From: Cohaesibacter celericrescens
GTDB lineage: Bacteria > Pseudomonadota > Alphaproteobacteria > Rhizobiales > Cohaesibacteraceae
Direction of reading: 5' to 3'
NCBI RefSeq assembly: GCF_002866925.1
Contig: NZ_PKUQ01000016.1
Span: forward strand, 248,001 to 312,000
Length of the DNA stretch: 64,000 nucleotides
Translations under genes and position numbers: made by a program
Shown here: piece by piece, positions 27,458-37,054 of the stretch
How positions within the stretch are numbered: the first letter of the stretch is position 1
Layout: the number at the start of each line of letters is the position of its first letter
Notes under the pieces: generated by a model
The model's input: the letters and a program-made list of their open reading frames with translations, nothing else
What the model was told of the DNA's origin: nothing
Databases searched by the model: none

Positions 27458-27527
27458 TTCGACAATACTGCTTGAAGGGCCGCCCTGTGGATTGCATCTA
27501 TCTGGTGGCCCCCGTCTGGAGAAGTGA

Positions 27528-28796
27528 ATGTCCGCGTCAAAGGCCCAATCATCATTCGCGCTGTTTGAGTGGATGATGGCGTTCCGCTATTTGCGCTCGC
27601 GCAGGCGGGAAGCTTTCATTTCCATTATTTCCTGGTTATCTTTCTTCGGAATCATGTTGGGCGTGGCTACGCTGATCATTGTGATGGCCGTGATGAACGG
27701 GTTCCGAACGGAACTTCTGGATAAAATACTTGGCATCAACGGACATTTGGTTGTTCAGCCGCAAGATACCGACCTTACAGATTATAATGCCATTACCAAG
27801 CGCGTTGAAGGCGTGGATGGCGTGACCTTTGTGGTGCCCTTTGTTGAGGGGCAGATCCTTGCTTCTGGGGCTGGGGGATCCAGCGGCGCACTGGTGCGTG
27901 GTTTGACGGAAGAAAGCCTGAAAAAGCTCAAGGCAGTCTCAAGCAAAGTGTTGCAGGGGACGTTTAGCGATTTTGATGCCTCAGAAGGTGTGGCGCTTGG
28001 CTCTCGTTTGGCGCGAACCTTGGGGGTCGTGGTCGGTGATAAAGTCAAATTGATTTCGCCCAATGGAGCGGTGACGCCTATGGGTGTCGCGCCACGGATC
28101 AAGGCCTATCCTGTCAAGGCGGTGTTTGAAATCGGCATGAGTGAATATGATAGCACCTTCATTTTCATGCCCTTGGAATATGCCCAAGCCTATTTCAATC
28201 AGGAAGGCAAAGTTTCGGCGATTGAGGTTTATGTGGAAGATCCTGACGAAGTCGGGGTTCTGCGTGCTCCGGTCGAAGAAGCCGTCAACCAGCAGGTGTT
28301 TATTACGGATTGGCGTTTTCGCAATGTCACTTTCTTCTCTGCATTAGAGGTCGAGCGAAACCTGATGTTTATCATCCTGACGCTCATCATTCTGGTTGCT
28401 GCTTTGAATATTATTTCCGGGTTGATCATGTTGGTGAAAGACAAGGGCAATGATATTGCTATTCTGCGCACCATGGGGGCAACACGCGCTTCTATCATGC
28501 GAATCTTCATGATTACGGGTGCTGCGATCGGTTTCATCGGCACCATGGCAGGCTTCATATTGGGGCTTGTTGTCTGTCTCAATATCGAATCCATTCGCCA
28601 GTTTGTTTCCTGGATGACCAGTACCGAGCTCTTCTCGCCAGAATTGTATTTCCTATCCAAATTGCCGGCAGACATGGATATGACCGAAACGGTTTCGGTG
28701 TTATTGATCGCCCTGGTGTTGTCGTTCCTTGCGACCATCTATCCTGCGTGGCGTGCTGCTACACTCGATCCGGTGGAGGCGCTACGTTATGAATAG
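27528..28796 (+). CDS. lolC: Lipoprotein-releasing ABC transporter permease (LolC/LolE type)
   Basis: A 422-residue inner-membrane permease that, with LolD, extracts outer-membrane lipoproteins for transfer to LolA. Four membrane helices are seen: one after the N-terminal FRYLRSRR-like segment ([19 protein letters not shown]), then a large periplasmic domain, and three near the C-terminus ([54 protein letters not shown]). It has the MacB-like FtsX fold. Only one permease gene is present, so a homodimer (LolF-like) is likely. GGAGAAGTG precedes the start. It follows proS by 70 bases and overlaps lolD by 8 bases. Confidence 0.95.
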   Translation: MSASKAQSSFALFEWMMAFRYLRSRRREAFISIISWLSFFGIMLGVATLIIVMAVMNGFRTELLDKILGINGHLVVQPQDTDLTDYNAITKRVEGVDGVTFVVPFVEGQILASGAGGSSGALVRGLTEESLKKLKAVSSKVLQGTFSDFDASEGVALGSRLARTLGVVVGDKVKLISPNGAVTPMGVAPRIKAYPVKAVFEIGMSEYDSTFIFMPLEYAQAYFNQEGKVSAIEVYVEDPDEVGVLRAPVEEAVNQQVFITDWRFRNVTFFSALEVERNLMFIILTLIILVAALNIISGLIMLVKDKGNDIAILRTMGATRASIMRIFMITGAAIGFIGTMAGFILGLVVCLNIESIRQFVSWMTSTELFSPELYFLSKLPADMDMTETVSVLLIALVLSFLATIYPAWRAATLDPVEALRYE

Positions 28797-29769
28797 GAAA
28801 AGTTTTTTCTGGCCTGTCTTATCCGAGGAAGAGAAACGCCTGCGTGCCTCGGATGTTGATCGCGGGTCTTCTTCTAACGGCTCGTCTTCAGATGCTCCTG
28901 CTGCACCGGCGATGCCATCGGATGAAAACTATTATCAGAGTGAAATGCCGAACCAAACCTACACCACTTCGCATGAAGCGGTTATGCCGTCGGCACTGTC
29001 ATCCATTCCTGCCGCACCATCGTCGCCAGTGATGCCATCGGCAGAGACTGCACGGGGAGGCCGTGGGTATGAAGATGAAGTGATCCATGAAGGAGATGCG
29101 TTGCTTGTTCTGGAGAATATTACACGCTCCTATGAACAGGCGGATAATCATCTGGTTGTATTGGATGGAGCCGACTTGACCGTGCGTGCTGGTGAAATGG
29201 TCGCTTTGGTTGCGCCGTCAGGGGCGGGTAAGTCGACGCTCCTGCATATTGCAGGGTTATTGGAGCGGCCCAGTGCAGGTGAAATTTATATTGCTGGGCA
29301 CCCGCAGGGCAACGCGCCGGATCGGGAGCGTACACTGATGCGTCGCAATGAAATCGGGTTCGTTTATCAGTTCCATCATTTGTTGGCTGAATTTTCTGCA
29401 TTGGAAAATGTCGCGTTGCCACAGCTTATTCATGGTGAAAAGGTCGCGGAGGCCCAAAGCCGCGCTTTGGAACTGTTGCGCTATATGAAGGTTGATCATC
29501 GAGCATCTCACCGCCCTTCGGAATTGTCTGGCGGGGAGCAGCAGCGCGTAGCAATTGCCCGTGCCATGGCCAATGCACCGCGCGTTTTGTTGGCTGATGA
29601 GCCAACGGGGAACCTGGATCCCACAACGTCTGATTATGTGTTTCGCGCGCTTAACTCACTGGTTAAACAGTCCGGAATTGCTGCTTTGGTGGCGACGCAT
29701 AATCTGTTTCTTGCAGAACGAATGGATCGTCAGATTACATTGGTGGATGGCAAAATCGTCGAGCTGTAG
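28789..29769 (+). CDS. lolD: Lipoprotein-releasing ABC transporter ATPase LolD with long N-terminal extension
   Basis: A 326-residue protein; the ATPase domain proper starts near residue 105. Seen: Walker [10 protein letters not shown] (142-150, with Ala where most have Gly), signature [16 protein letters not shown], Walker [13 protein letters not shown], and a switch His in [11 protein letters not shown]. The first 104 residues are rich in Ser, Ala and Pro, with repeated MPS and AAP patterns and no predicted fold. Ordinary LolD is about 230 residues. Start 28789 is chosen because GGAGG lies 10 bases upstream and it overlaps the lolC stop; the extension is therefore translated unless an internal start is used. 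It hydrolyses ATP to power LolC. Confidence 0.93.
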   Translation: MNRKSFFWPVLSEEEKRLRASDVDRGSSSNGSSSDAPAAPAMPSDENYYQSEMPNQTYTTSHEAVMPSALSSIPAAPSSPVMPSAETARGGRGYEDEVIHEGDALLVLENITRSYEQADNHLVVLDGADLTVRAGEMVALVAPSGAGKSTLLHIAGLLERPSAGEIYIAGHPQGNAPDRERTLMRRNEIGFVYQFHHLLAEFSALENVALPQLIHGEKVAEAQSRALELLRYMKVDHRASHRPSELSGGEQQRVAIARAMANAPRVLLADEPTGNLDPTTSDYVFRALNSLVKQSGIAALVATHNLFLAERMDRQITLVDGKIVEL

Positions 29770-30166
29770 GTTCGAGCAATCAATTTTCTCTTCATTTCGA
29801 ATATTCTGATCCGATCTGGCCGGTCAGGTGGCTTTGCTATGGCTGTTGAAAAGTTTTGGACAGGTGGGGATAACTGTCTGCTTTCCCCGCCTTTCTGCGT
29901 TTTATTTGTGAATGCGTCCTGAATAAGCTGTGTGATCTAGCATGCAAGCTTATGGCAGCAATGTGAACGGGGTTCGGTGCTGCAAAGGGGGTGGGCCCTA
30001 AGCCTGTTATTGTGTGGCGCCTGTGAATAAAAGGTGAACATAATCCTGTAAGTCATTGTAAATAGTATACTATTAAAAAAATATTGCTTAGGAATTTTTA
30101 GCTTGTTAAAAGAACAAAACAAATACATAATAAGTTCAAATATAGAACAAACCTGAGGATTTCAAA
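29770..30166. other. Intergenic gap lolD to the 27-codon ORF
   Basis: About 400 bases. It holds a possible hairpin at 29862-29893 (GGTGGGGA / TTCCCCGCC arms) that could end the lolD transcript, a perfect palindrome AATAGTATACTATT (30061-30074), and GTTC-N7-GAAC (30134-30148), an inverted rather than direct repeat and so not the LexA box. A/T-rich from 30040 on, compatible with a promoter for the next gene. Confidence 0.45.
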
Positions 30167-30250
30167 ATGATTATTCGTGATGTTCTGGCCCTTGGTTCCC
30201 TAATTACCTTTATGTCGATGCTCAGTGTGTGGACACAAATTCTCGTTTAA
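30167..30250 (+). CDS. Small hydrophobic protein, 27 residues (hypothetical)
   Basis: An ATG at 30167 with GAGGA 9 bases upstream opens a 27-codon frame that begins MIIRDVLALGSL and ends WTQILV. It is charged at residues 4-5 and then hydrophobic for about 20 residues, enough for one membrane helix. The ribosome-binding site is better than for several longer genes here, and a palindrome-rich A/T region precedes it. It lies between lolD and dnaE and may be a free-standing small membrane protein. Similar very small proteins are usually missed by gene finders. No function can be given. Confidence 0.5.
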   Translation: MIIRDVLALGSLITFMSMLSVWTQILV

Positions 30251-30483
30251 CAATGAAAGTGGGGCCGTTATCCGCTTTGTGGATATGTTTCTGCTGCTGT
30301 GGGCTTTTGGTTGCGTGTCGATTGGGACAATCAAAGCAACAAATGTTGTTTGGCATAAACGGGGAAAGAAAAATGAGAGGCTTTGCGACTCACTGATCTG
30401 TGACCTATTCTGTCGCCTTCAAACTGTACTGGTCGTAAAGAGCGGTTCTTTGTATTTTGATGAGCTGGAAAGGTGAATGAACC
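30251..30483. other. Gap between the small ORF and dnaE
   Basis: 230 bases. The plus frame continuing to 30476 (from about 30285, MFLLLWAFGCVSIGTI...) has one hydrophobic helix but a poor start site, and its C-terminal half reads like chance. It is left unannotated. Confidence 0.4.
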
Positions 30484-33400
30484 ATGGCCGAGATATCCAA
30501 AGAGCTTAAGTTCATTCATCTGCATGTTCATTCTGCCTATTCGCTTCTTGAGGGCGCGCTGCCCGTCGGTAAACTTCTTAAAAAGACCAAGGGCGCGAGT
30601 ATGCCCGCTGTTGCGATGACTGATACGCGCAACCTGTTTGGTGCATTGGAGTTTTCTCAAAAAGCCACCGGTGACGGTATTCAGCCTATTCTTGGTTGTC
30701 AGGTTGAGGTTGATTTTCAGGATGGCGATCTGGCCGGGGTCGGGCACACGGATTATCCGACACTCGTTCTAATAGGCGCTACGGATGTTGGCTGGTCTAA
30801 TCTGGTGCGACTGGTCTCGCGTTCCTTCATGGCGCCGCAAGATGATCAGGACCCCCATGTTTCCATGGCTGATGTGGCCGAATTTTCAGAAGGGGTGATT
30901 TGCCTTACCGGTGGCGGCAATGGGCCTGTTGATCGCGTTCTTTTCAACCATCATGTAGAATTGGCGTCTGACAGACTGAAAAGCCTCAAGGAAATGTTCG
31001 CTGATCGCCTTTATATTGAGATCATGCGACACGGTATGGCGCATGAGGCCATTGTCGAACCACAGATATTGGATTTGGCCTATGGGCTCGATATTCCTTT
31101 GGTTGCTACAAATGATGTTTACTTTGCTGAGCGTGATGATTTTGAAGCCCATGATGCGCTGATCGCAATTGCTGCGGGTAAGGTGTTGGTTCAGGATGAT
31201 CGCAGGCATTTGACGCCCGAACATTATTTTAAGACTCAGGATGAGATGGCAGAGCTGTTTGCTGATTTACCCGAAGCCTTGGACAATACCATCGAGATTG
31301 CTAGGCGATGTTCTTCGCGGGCTCGAACGATTCAGCCTATTCTGCCTCGTTTTGCCGGTGCTGATGCCGACCCTGCCGAAGCGGAAAAACACGAGTCTGA
31401 TGAATTGGCACGGCAGGCACGAGAAGGGCTGCAAAAGCGTCTGGATGTGCATGGTCTTGCGCCGGACAAAGAAGAGAAAGACTATTGGGATCGGCTTGAA
31501 TTCGAATTGGGAATTATCCAGTCGATGAAGTTCCCGGGTTACTTTTTGATCGTTGCTGATTTTATCAAATGGGCAAAAGATCAGGGTATTCCTGTCGGAC
31601 CGGGCCGTGGATCTGGCGCGGGATCGTTGGTGGCGTGGTCCTTGACCATTACAGACCTTGACCCGTTGCGCTTTGCTTTGCTGTTCGAACGTTTTTTGAA
31701 TCCTGAACGTGTTTCGATGCCTGACTTTGATATCGACTTCTGTCAGGACCGGCGTGAAGAGGTTATTCATTATGTTCAGCGCAAATATGGACGCGAGAAT
31801 GTAGGCCAGATCATCACTTATGGTACGCTGCAAGCGCGCGCTGTTTTGCGCGATGTGGGGCGCGTGTTGCAAATGCCGTTTGGGCAAGTTGATACACTTT
31901 GTAAGCTGGTGCCGATGAAGGGGGCCGTATCGGTTTCTCTCCCTGAAGCGTTGGAACAGGAGAGACGCCTTCGGGTTGCTCGAGAAGAAGAGGAAATCGT
32001 TGACCGGTTGATCACCATGTCACTCAAACTGGAGGGTCTGTACCGTCACGCTTCAACACACGCTGCCGGTATCGTGATTGGTGACCGTTCCCTTGATAAA
32101 CTTGTTCCGATGTATCGAGACCCGCGCTCGGATATGCCTGTTACCCAGTATAATATGAAGTGGGTTGAGCAAGCCGGGCTGGTTAAGTTCGACTTTTTGG
32201 GTCTAAAAACCCTGACCGTACTCGAATATGCCGTTCGGTTTGTGGCGCAGCGCGGTATTGAGATCAATTTGGCCGAAATTCCCATTGATGACAAACCGTC
32301 CTACGACATCCTTGCCAAGGGTGAGACTGTTGGGGTGTTCCAGCTTGAGAGTATGGGCATGCGCAAAGCACTGCTCGATATGAACCCTGACCGGTTTGAA
32401 GATATCATCGCTATCGTGGCGTTATATCGTCCCGGTCCTATGGCCAACATTCCCACTTATTGTGCTCGTAAACGTGGGGACGAAGAGCCTGATTATATGC
32501 ACGAGCTGCTAGAGCCTGTGCTGAATGAAACATACGGCATTATCATTTATCAGGAACAGGTGATGCAGATCGCCCAGATCCTGTCGGGTTACTCCCTTGG
32601 CGAAGCTGATATGCTGCGCCGCGCGATGGGTAAAAAGATCCGCGAAGAAATGGAAAAGCAGCGGGTCCGTTTTTGTGATGGTGCTGAAGAGCGTGGGGTG
32701 CGCCGAGAACAAGCATCCGAGATTTATGATCTCGTTGCTAAATTTGCCGATTATGGTTTTAACAAATCACACGCTGCGGCTTATGCGTTGGTTGCCTATC
32801 AAACCGCTTATATGAAGGCTAACTATCCCGTTGAGTTTTTGGCAGCGATCATGACGCTGGATATGAACAATACGGATAAATTGTCCGAATTTCGCAGGGA
32901 TGCCATCCGGTTGGGCATTGAAGTGCGGCCTCCGTCAATCAATGAGTCAGCCGTCGAATTTGTTGTGAAAGATGGTGCGATTGTTTATTCAATGGCTGCC
33001 ATTAAGGGGGTTGGGCAACCAGCCGCAGAACATATCATGGAGGTGCGCGGCGATCGCCCCTTCAAGGATCTGGCTGATTTTGCCAAACGGATCAGTCCGC
33101 GTGTTTTGAATAAGCGTACGGTTGAAAATCTTGCGGCGGCAGGCACCTTTGATGTGCTTAATCCGAACCGCGCTCAGGTTGTGGCGTCGATTGATGTCAT
33201 CATGGGGGAAGCTGCCAGTCATGCGCGAGATTCCTCGTCGGGGCAGGGTGGATTGTTTGGTGCGGAAGAAGCGGCTCCGCTTCCGTTACCGGATATGCGT
33301 CCCTGGACGAGCGAAGAAAAACTGCAGCGAGAATATAGCGCCATTGGCTTTTATCTCTCAGCTCATCCGCTAGACGAATATATCCCGCAGCTTGAAAAAA

Positions 33401-33930
33401 TGCGCATCCAGCTGTGGCAACCCTTTGAAATTGCGGTCAAGCAAGGTGCCAGCGCGGGGCGCTTGGCCGGCACCATCACTGGTCGTCAAGAACGCAAGAC
33501 CAAAAAAGGTAACCAGATGGGGATCATCAATATATCGGATCCCACGGGGCAATATGAGGCGGTCTTGTTTTCAGAAGCCTTGCACCGTTTTCGCGATATG
33601 TTGACGCCCGGTAAAACTGTCATTTTGGAAGTCGGTGCAGATGAGCGACCTGAAGGGGTGTCCGTGCGGATTAACAATGTGCGGCCGTTGGAGGGGGATG
33701 GCTTGCAGAAGACCATGCGTGTCTTTGTGCGTGATCCAAAGCCACTCAATTCTTTGAAAGCACAGCTTGATGATCGTGGCGATGGGGATGTTTCTGTGAT
33801 CGTGATGCTTGATGAAGGCGATTGTGAAGTTGAGATGCGGCTGAATGGCAAATATTATGTCTCGCCTGAAGTGGGGCGCGCGCTCAAGGCGATACCCGGC
33901 ATTGTTGATGTGCAGGTGGGTGCCTATTGA
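30484..33930 (+). CDS. dnaE: DNA polymerase III alpha subunit
   Basis: The 1148-residue replicative polymerase. Seen: the N-terminal PHP domain (FIHLHVHSAYSLLEGA), the polymerase active site GPGRGSGAGSLVAW and PDFDIDFCQDRREEV with the two catalytic Asp, a fingers region with FGFNKSHAAAYALVAYQTAY-like sequence near residue 765, a helix-hairpin-helix near 870, and the C-terminal OB domain (GRLAGTITGRQERKTKKGNQ). The length equals E. coli DnaE (1160). An ATG at 30484 follows AAAGGTGAA. It is followed directly by a convergent LysR gene with no terminator visible in the 27-base gap. Confidence 0.98.
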   Translation: MAEISKELKFIHLHVHSAYSLLEGALPVGKLLKKTKGASMPAVAMTDTRNLFGALEFSQKATGDGIQPILGCQVEVDFQDGDLAGVGHTDYPTLVLIGATDVGWSNLVRLVSRSFMAPQDDQDPHVSMADVAEFSEGVICLTGGGNGPVDRVLFNHHVELASDRLKSLKEMFADRLYIEIMRHGMAHEAIVEPQILDLAYGLDIPLVATNDVYFAERDDFEAHDALIAIAAGKVLVQDDRRHLTPEHYFKTQDEMAELFADLPEALDNTIEIARRCSSRARTIQPILPRFAGADADPAEAEKHESDELARQAREGLQKRLDVHGLAPDKEEKDYWDRLEFELGIIQSMKFPGYFLIVADFIKWAKDQGIPVGPGRGSGAGSLVAWSLTITDLDPLRFALLFERFLNPERVSMPDFDIDFCQDRREEVIHYVQRKYGRENVGQIITYGTLQARAVLRDVGRVLQMPFGQVDTLCKLVPMKGAVSVSLPEALEQERRLRVAREEEEIVDRLITMSLKLEGLYRHASTHAAGIVIGDRSLDKLVPMYRDPRSDMPVTQYNMKWVEQAGLVKFDFLGLKTLTVLEYAVRFVAQRGIEINLAEIPIDDKPSYDILAKGETVGVFQLESMGMRKALLDMNPDRFEDIIAIVALYRPGPMANIPTYCARKRGDEEPDYMHELLEPVLNETYGIIIYQEQVMQIAQILSGYSLGEADMLRRAMGKKIREEMEKQRVRFCDGAEERGVRREQASEIYDLVAKFADYGFNKSHAAAYALVAYQTAYMKANYPVEFLAAIMTLDMNNTDKLSEFRRDAIRLGIEVRPPSINESAVEFVVKDGAIVYSMAAIKGVGQPAAEHIMEVRGDRPFKDLADFAKRISPRVLNKRTVENLAAAGTFDVLNPNRAQVVASIDVIMGEAASHARDSSSGQGGLFGAEEAAPLPLPDMRPWTSEEKLQREYSAIGFYLSAHPLDEYIPQLEKMRIQLWQPFEIAVKQGASAGRLAGTITGRQERKTKKGNQMGIINISDPTGQYEAVLFSEALHRFRDMLTPGKTVILEVGADERPEGVSVRINNVRPLEGDGLQKTMRVFVRDPKPLNSLKAQLDDRGDGDVSVIVMLDEGDCEVEMRLNGKYYVSPEVGRALKAIPGIVDVQVGAY

Positions 33931-33957
33931 TCTTTGCAAGCGATCGGGCGCGCAGGG

Positions 33958-34842
33958 CTAACGGTAGTCTTTAAAACTTGAAACCAAACTGTCAAAAACG
34001 GCCCGCACGCGTGGGACATGCCTTAAATCCTCGTGGGTGACAATCCAGGTATCCAACTGTGGCAGGTTCACTTGTGACAATATTTGCCGGAGGTCGGGGA
34101 CATTCCTGCCAATGGGATGTTGTGTAATGCCAATGCCCACACCAGCGCGCATGGCCGCTATCTGGGCGGGATGGCTATCGGTGCGCAGAACAGCGTCTGA
34201 CAAGGGTAGCTTAGTCCCCAGTGCGTCAAACAATGCACAGTCGCTTTCGTTCCGGTCTGGCCCGATCACGTCATGGCTACGCAAATCTAACAGAGTTTCT
34301 GGTGTCCCGTGATTGTCGAGATAGCTGGTGCTGGCGAAAAATCCAAGCGGAATGCTGGCGACTTTCTTGGCAATCAAAGCCGCTTGCGTCGGTGTTGTTG
34401 TTCGGACGGCGATGTCCACCTCTTGGTGTAAAATGTTGGCTGGCAGGTTGCTTAACTCCAGCTCAATCCGGACCGCAGGGTGTTGTACACGCAATTTGGC
34501 CAGCATTTTGGGTAATGTTTCTACGCCCATGAATTCGGGTACGCTGAGCCGAACAGTCCCTGCTATTTCGCCCGGATGAGCGGAAGCGGTTCTGATGAAT
34601 TGCTCAGAGGCCATTGCCATAGCACTTGCGGATTCATGCAAGGCACGGGCGCTTTCTGTCGGGGTTAAGCCATTGGCCGATCTCGTGAATAAGACGGTGC
34701 CAAGGCCTTCTTCTAGCGCGGCAATGCGGGCTCTGATCGTGGGGTGAGACACTGCCAAGCGCCGTGCCGCTCCTGAAAGGCTACCTTCTTCCAGTACCGC
34801 CAAAAAACAGCGTTGATCATCCCATGAAATATGTTTGCTCAT
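33958..34842 (-). CDS. LysR-family transcriptional regulator
   Basis: 294 residues. The N-terminal winged helix-turn-helix (WDDQRCFLAVLEEGSLSGAA followed by LAVSHPTIRARIAALEEGLG) is typical of the family; the rest is the periplasmic-binding-protein-like effector domain. It is divergent from the NAD-binding epimerase-like gene at 34935, with 92 bases between, and most likely regulates it and itself. A short palindrome AATTGCAATT (34870-34879) in that gap is a candidate site. The effector is unknown. It belongs to the accessory block that separates dnaE from rpsB. Confidence 0.92.
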   Translation of the reverse strand: MSKHISWDDQRCFLAVLEEGSLSGAARRLAVSHPTIRARIAALEEGLGTVLFTRSANGLTPTESARALHESASAMAMASEQFIRTASAHPGEIAGTVRLSVPEFMGVETLPKMLAKLRVQHPAVRIELELSNLPANILHQEVDIAVRTTTPTQAALIAKKVASIPLGFFASTSYLDNHGTPETLLDLRSHDVIGPDRNESDCALFDALGTKLPLSDAVLRTDSHPAQIAAMRAGVGIGITQHPIGRNVPDLRQILSQVNLPQLDTWIVTHEDLRHVPRVRAVFDSLVSSFKDYR

Positions 34843-34934
34843 AACTTTTATACTAGCTGCTGTAAGATTAATTGCAATTTCTTTTCAACTCGCTGGTGCG
34901 CACATTGTGAGCAGTCAACGTTTGGAGATGAGAA

Positions 34935-35924
34935 ATGATCAAAGAGAATAGTTGTCATAAAATGGCGCTTGTATTGGGAGCGACGGGTGGAATCGGTGGG
35001 GCAATTGCATCTGCATTGTTGAGGCATGGTTGGCATGTGCGCGGGTTGGCAAGGGATGTTAGCAAAGCCAGCCGGAAAGGGCCGAACGCTATTGAATGGA
35101 TTGAGGGTGACGCAATGCGATCGGGTGATGTTGCCCGAGCCGCGGACGGTGTGTCTGTGCTTGTGCATGCGGTTAACCCTGCTGGTTATCGCAACTGGGA
35201 TCGATTGGTATTGCCGATGATCGACAATTCTATTGCCGCTGCTCGCGACACGAGAGGGGCAGGGGGCAGTGCCCGAGTCGTTTTGCCTGGCACGATCTAT
35301 AATTACGATGCGGCTACGACACCTGTCGTTGATGGGCAAACAGAGCAACGAGCAAACAGCGCAAAAGGCAAGATACGGATTGCTCTTGAACAAAGGCTCA
35401 AGAATGCTGCACCTGAGGTTCCGTCGCTCATTCTTCGTGCCGGTGATTTTTTTGGTCCCGGAGCACGGTCTAGTTGGTTTTCTCAATTGATGGTGAAATC
35501 TGGTAAGCCGGTTGCCAAGTTGGTCAATCCGGCCCGAGGCGGGGGGCATAGCTGGGCTTATTTGCCTGACCTTGCGGAAAGCTTCGCTTTGCTTCTCGAA
35601 GAGCGAGAGAGGCTTTCGGACTTTGAAGTGCTTCAGTTTGAGGGGCTTTATGATGAAAGGGGGCAAGACTTAATTGATGGGCTGTCCCGAGTTGTCGGGC
35701 GTGCATTGCCAGTGCGTCGTTTCCCGTGGTGGGCCCTTAAGGCAGTAGCTCCATTTGGCGGTTTTGCAAGGGAAGCGGCAGAGATTGCACCTCACTGGCA
35801 TCATCCTTTGCGTTTGGACAATAGCCGCCTTGTGCAATTGTTGGGTGCGGAGCCGCGTACAAAACTGGATGATGCGCTGCGGGCGACCTTGAAGGATATG
35901 GGCTGTTTGAAATATCGGCCTTAA
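34935..35924 (+). CDS. NAD(P)-binding epimerase/dehydratase-like protein (extended SDR)
   Basis: 329 residues. The N-terminal Rossmann motif ALVLGATGGIGGAIASALLR places it in the extended short-chain dehydrogenase/NmrA-like group. The YxxxK catalytic pair of the SDR family is not obvious; AKGKIRIALEQRLK occupies that region, so an atypical or non-catalytic protein is possible. An ATG at 34935 follows GGAGATGAG. It is divergent from the LysR gene, a common regulator-target arrangement. Substrate unknown. Confidence 0.85.
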   Translation: MIKENSCHKMALVLGATGGIGGAIASALLRHGWHVRGLARDVSKASRKGPNAIEWIEGDAMRSGDVARAADGVSVLVHAVNPAGYRNWDRLVLPMIDNSIAAARDTRGAGGSARVVLPGTIYNYDAATTPVVDGQTEQRANSAKGKIRIALEQRLKNAAPEVPSLILRAGDFFGPGARSSWFSQLMVKSGKPVAKLVNPARGGGHSWAYLPDLAESFALLLEERERLSDFEVLQFEGLYDERGQDLIDGLSRVVGRALPVRRFPWWALKAVAPFGGFAREAAEIAPHWHHPLRLDNSRLVQLLGAEPRTKLDDALRATLKDMGCLKYRP

Positions 35925-35975
35925 GGGCGTTTTCTGGGCCGTTTTCCCCATTGGATGCTCCCATTGTCTGCGGCT

Positions 35976-36884
35976 TTATTTGGTTGTTAGTGGTTCTTGA
36001 GCTGGAGATGGTTGCAGGGATTGTTTGCGAGCAAACATAACGACGTTGCCTGATAGGGCTAAGACCAGACCAAGGATTCCGCTCCAATGCCAGATATATC
36101 CTTCATAGATTGTGGACAGCGTCAGCGCGACAATCGGGAACAGAACGGTTGCGTAGGCGGCCTTGGCTGATCCAATTTTTGCAACGAGCACCAAATAGGT
36201 GGTGAATCCGACAATCGAACCGAAGGTCGCAAGGTAAACCAAGGCGCCAAAATAGGTCTTATCGGGTGGTGCAACAACGGGGGTGCCGGTTAGGCCAATC
36301 AGCATAAGCAGGATCACGGCTCCGTAGCCCATCGCCCACGCATTGGCGATGGTGGGCGAAATGCCTGCTTGTGAGTTGCGACGGGAGGCCATGTTGCCCA
36401 GTGAGAAAAACAAAGTGCCTAGGCCAGCCAGAGCAATACCTTGGAATATTTCTGTCGTTTCACTGGAAATGATATCTCTCCCAAACAATAAGGCTAGCCC
36501 TGAAACACCCAGTAGACTGGCCAGAAGCACGCGTTTTGTTATGCGGTCGCCAAATATGAGGCGGGCATTGATTGCGTTAAAGATGGTTGCTAGTGAGAAG
36601 ATGATCGAGATAAGGCCTGAAGGAATGAAGGCTGCTGCGGTATAAAAGCATATGAAATTGAGACTAAAAAGGCACAGGGCTTGAGAGATCAAGCCGACTT
36701 GATGCTTCTTTTCTGGCAGCTTCAGGCGGCCGCTTATGGCGAGAATGATCAGAAACAGAATGCTTGCCAAAGCAAAGCGATAAAAAACCGATACCAAAAC
36801 GGGGACGGCACCCACCTGCATCGCAATCGCGATCCAAGTGGTGCCCCAGATCAGAACGGTAGATAAGAACAGAAACGGGATCAT
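35976..36884 (-). CDS. EamA/DMT-family membrane transporter
   Basis: 302 residues with ten hydrophobic helices in two homologous halves, the layout of drug/metabolite exporters such as RhaT or YdcZ-like EamA proteins. The second half starts near FFSLGNMASRRNSQAGIS. The start at 36884 (MIPFLFLSTVLIWGTTW) has GAGGT 8 bases upstream; the frame is open 39 bases further but without a signal. The substrate, perhaps an amino acid or a related metabolite, cannot be told from sequence. It is convergent with the epimerase-like gene and divergent from the AraC regulator, which is a plausible partner. Confidence 0.9.
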   Translation of the reverse strand: MIPFLFLSTVLIWGTTWIAIAMQVGAVPVLVSVFYRFALASILFLIILAISGRLKLPEKKHQVGLISQALCLFSLNFICFYTAAAFIPSGLISIIFSLATIFNAINARLIFGDRITKRVLLASLLGVSGLALLFGRDIISSETTEIFQGIALAGLGTLFFSLGNMASRRNSQAGISPTIANAWAMGYGAVILLMLIGLTGTPVVAPPDKTYFGALVYLATFGSIVGFTTYLVLVAKIGSAKAAYATVLFPIVALTLSTIYEGYIWHWSGILGLVLALSGNVVMFARKQSLQPSPAQEPLTTK

Positions 36885-37054
36885 CAGTGTTACCTCATAT
36901 AAACGAACCCTGCTGGTAGCCACATTTTGCTTTTATGTTTTGCACGATCTTGCGGTAAAAAATGCGATTGGCGCGTTCAGTGCCTTTTCCTTGTGTCTTC
37001 GTGTTGGTAGATTGTGCCTCCCTGCAACAAACCGATATTGTCAGACTGCTCAGT

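Noticed and set aside
30134-30148. GTTC-N7-GAAC as a LexA box
   Set aside because: The alphaproteobacterial SOS box is a direct repeat (GTTC-N7-GTTC); this is inverted.
30225-30476. 83-residue plus frame before dnaE
   Set aside because: Weak start site, overlaps the better-supported 27-codon ORF, second half not protein-like. Kept only as a note.
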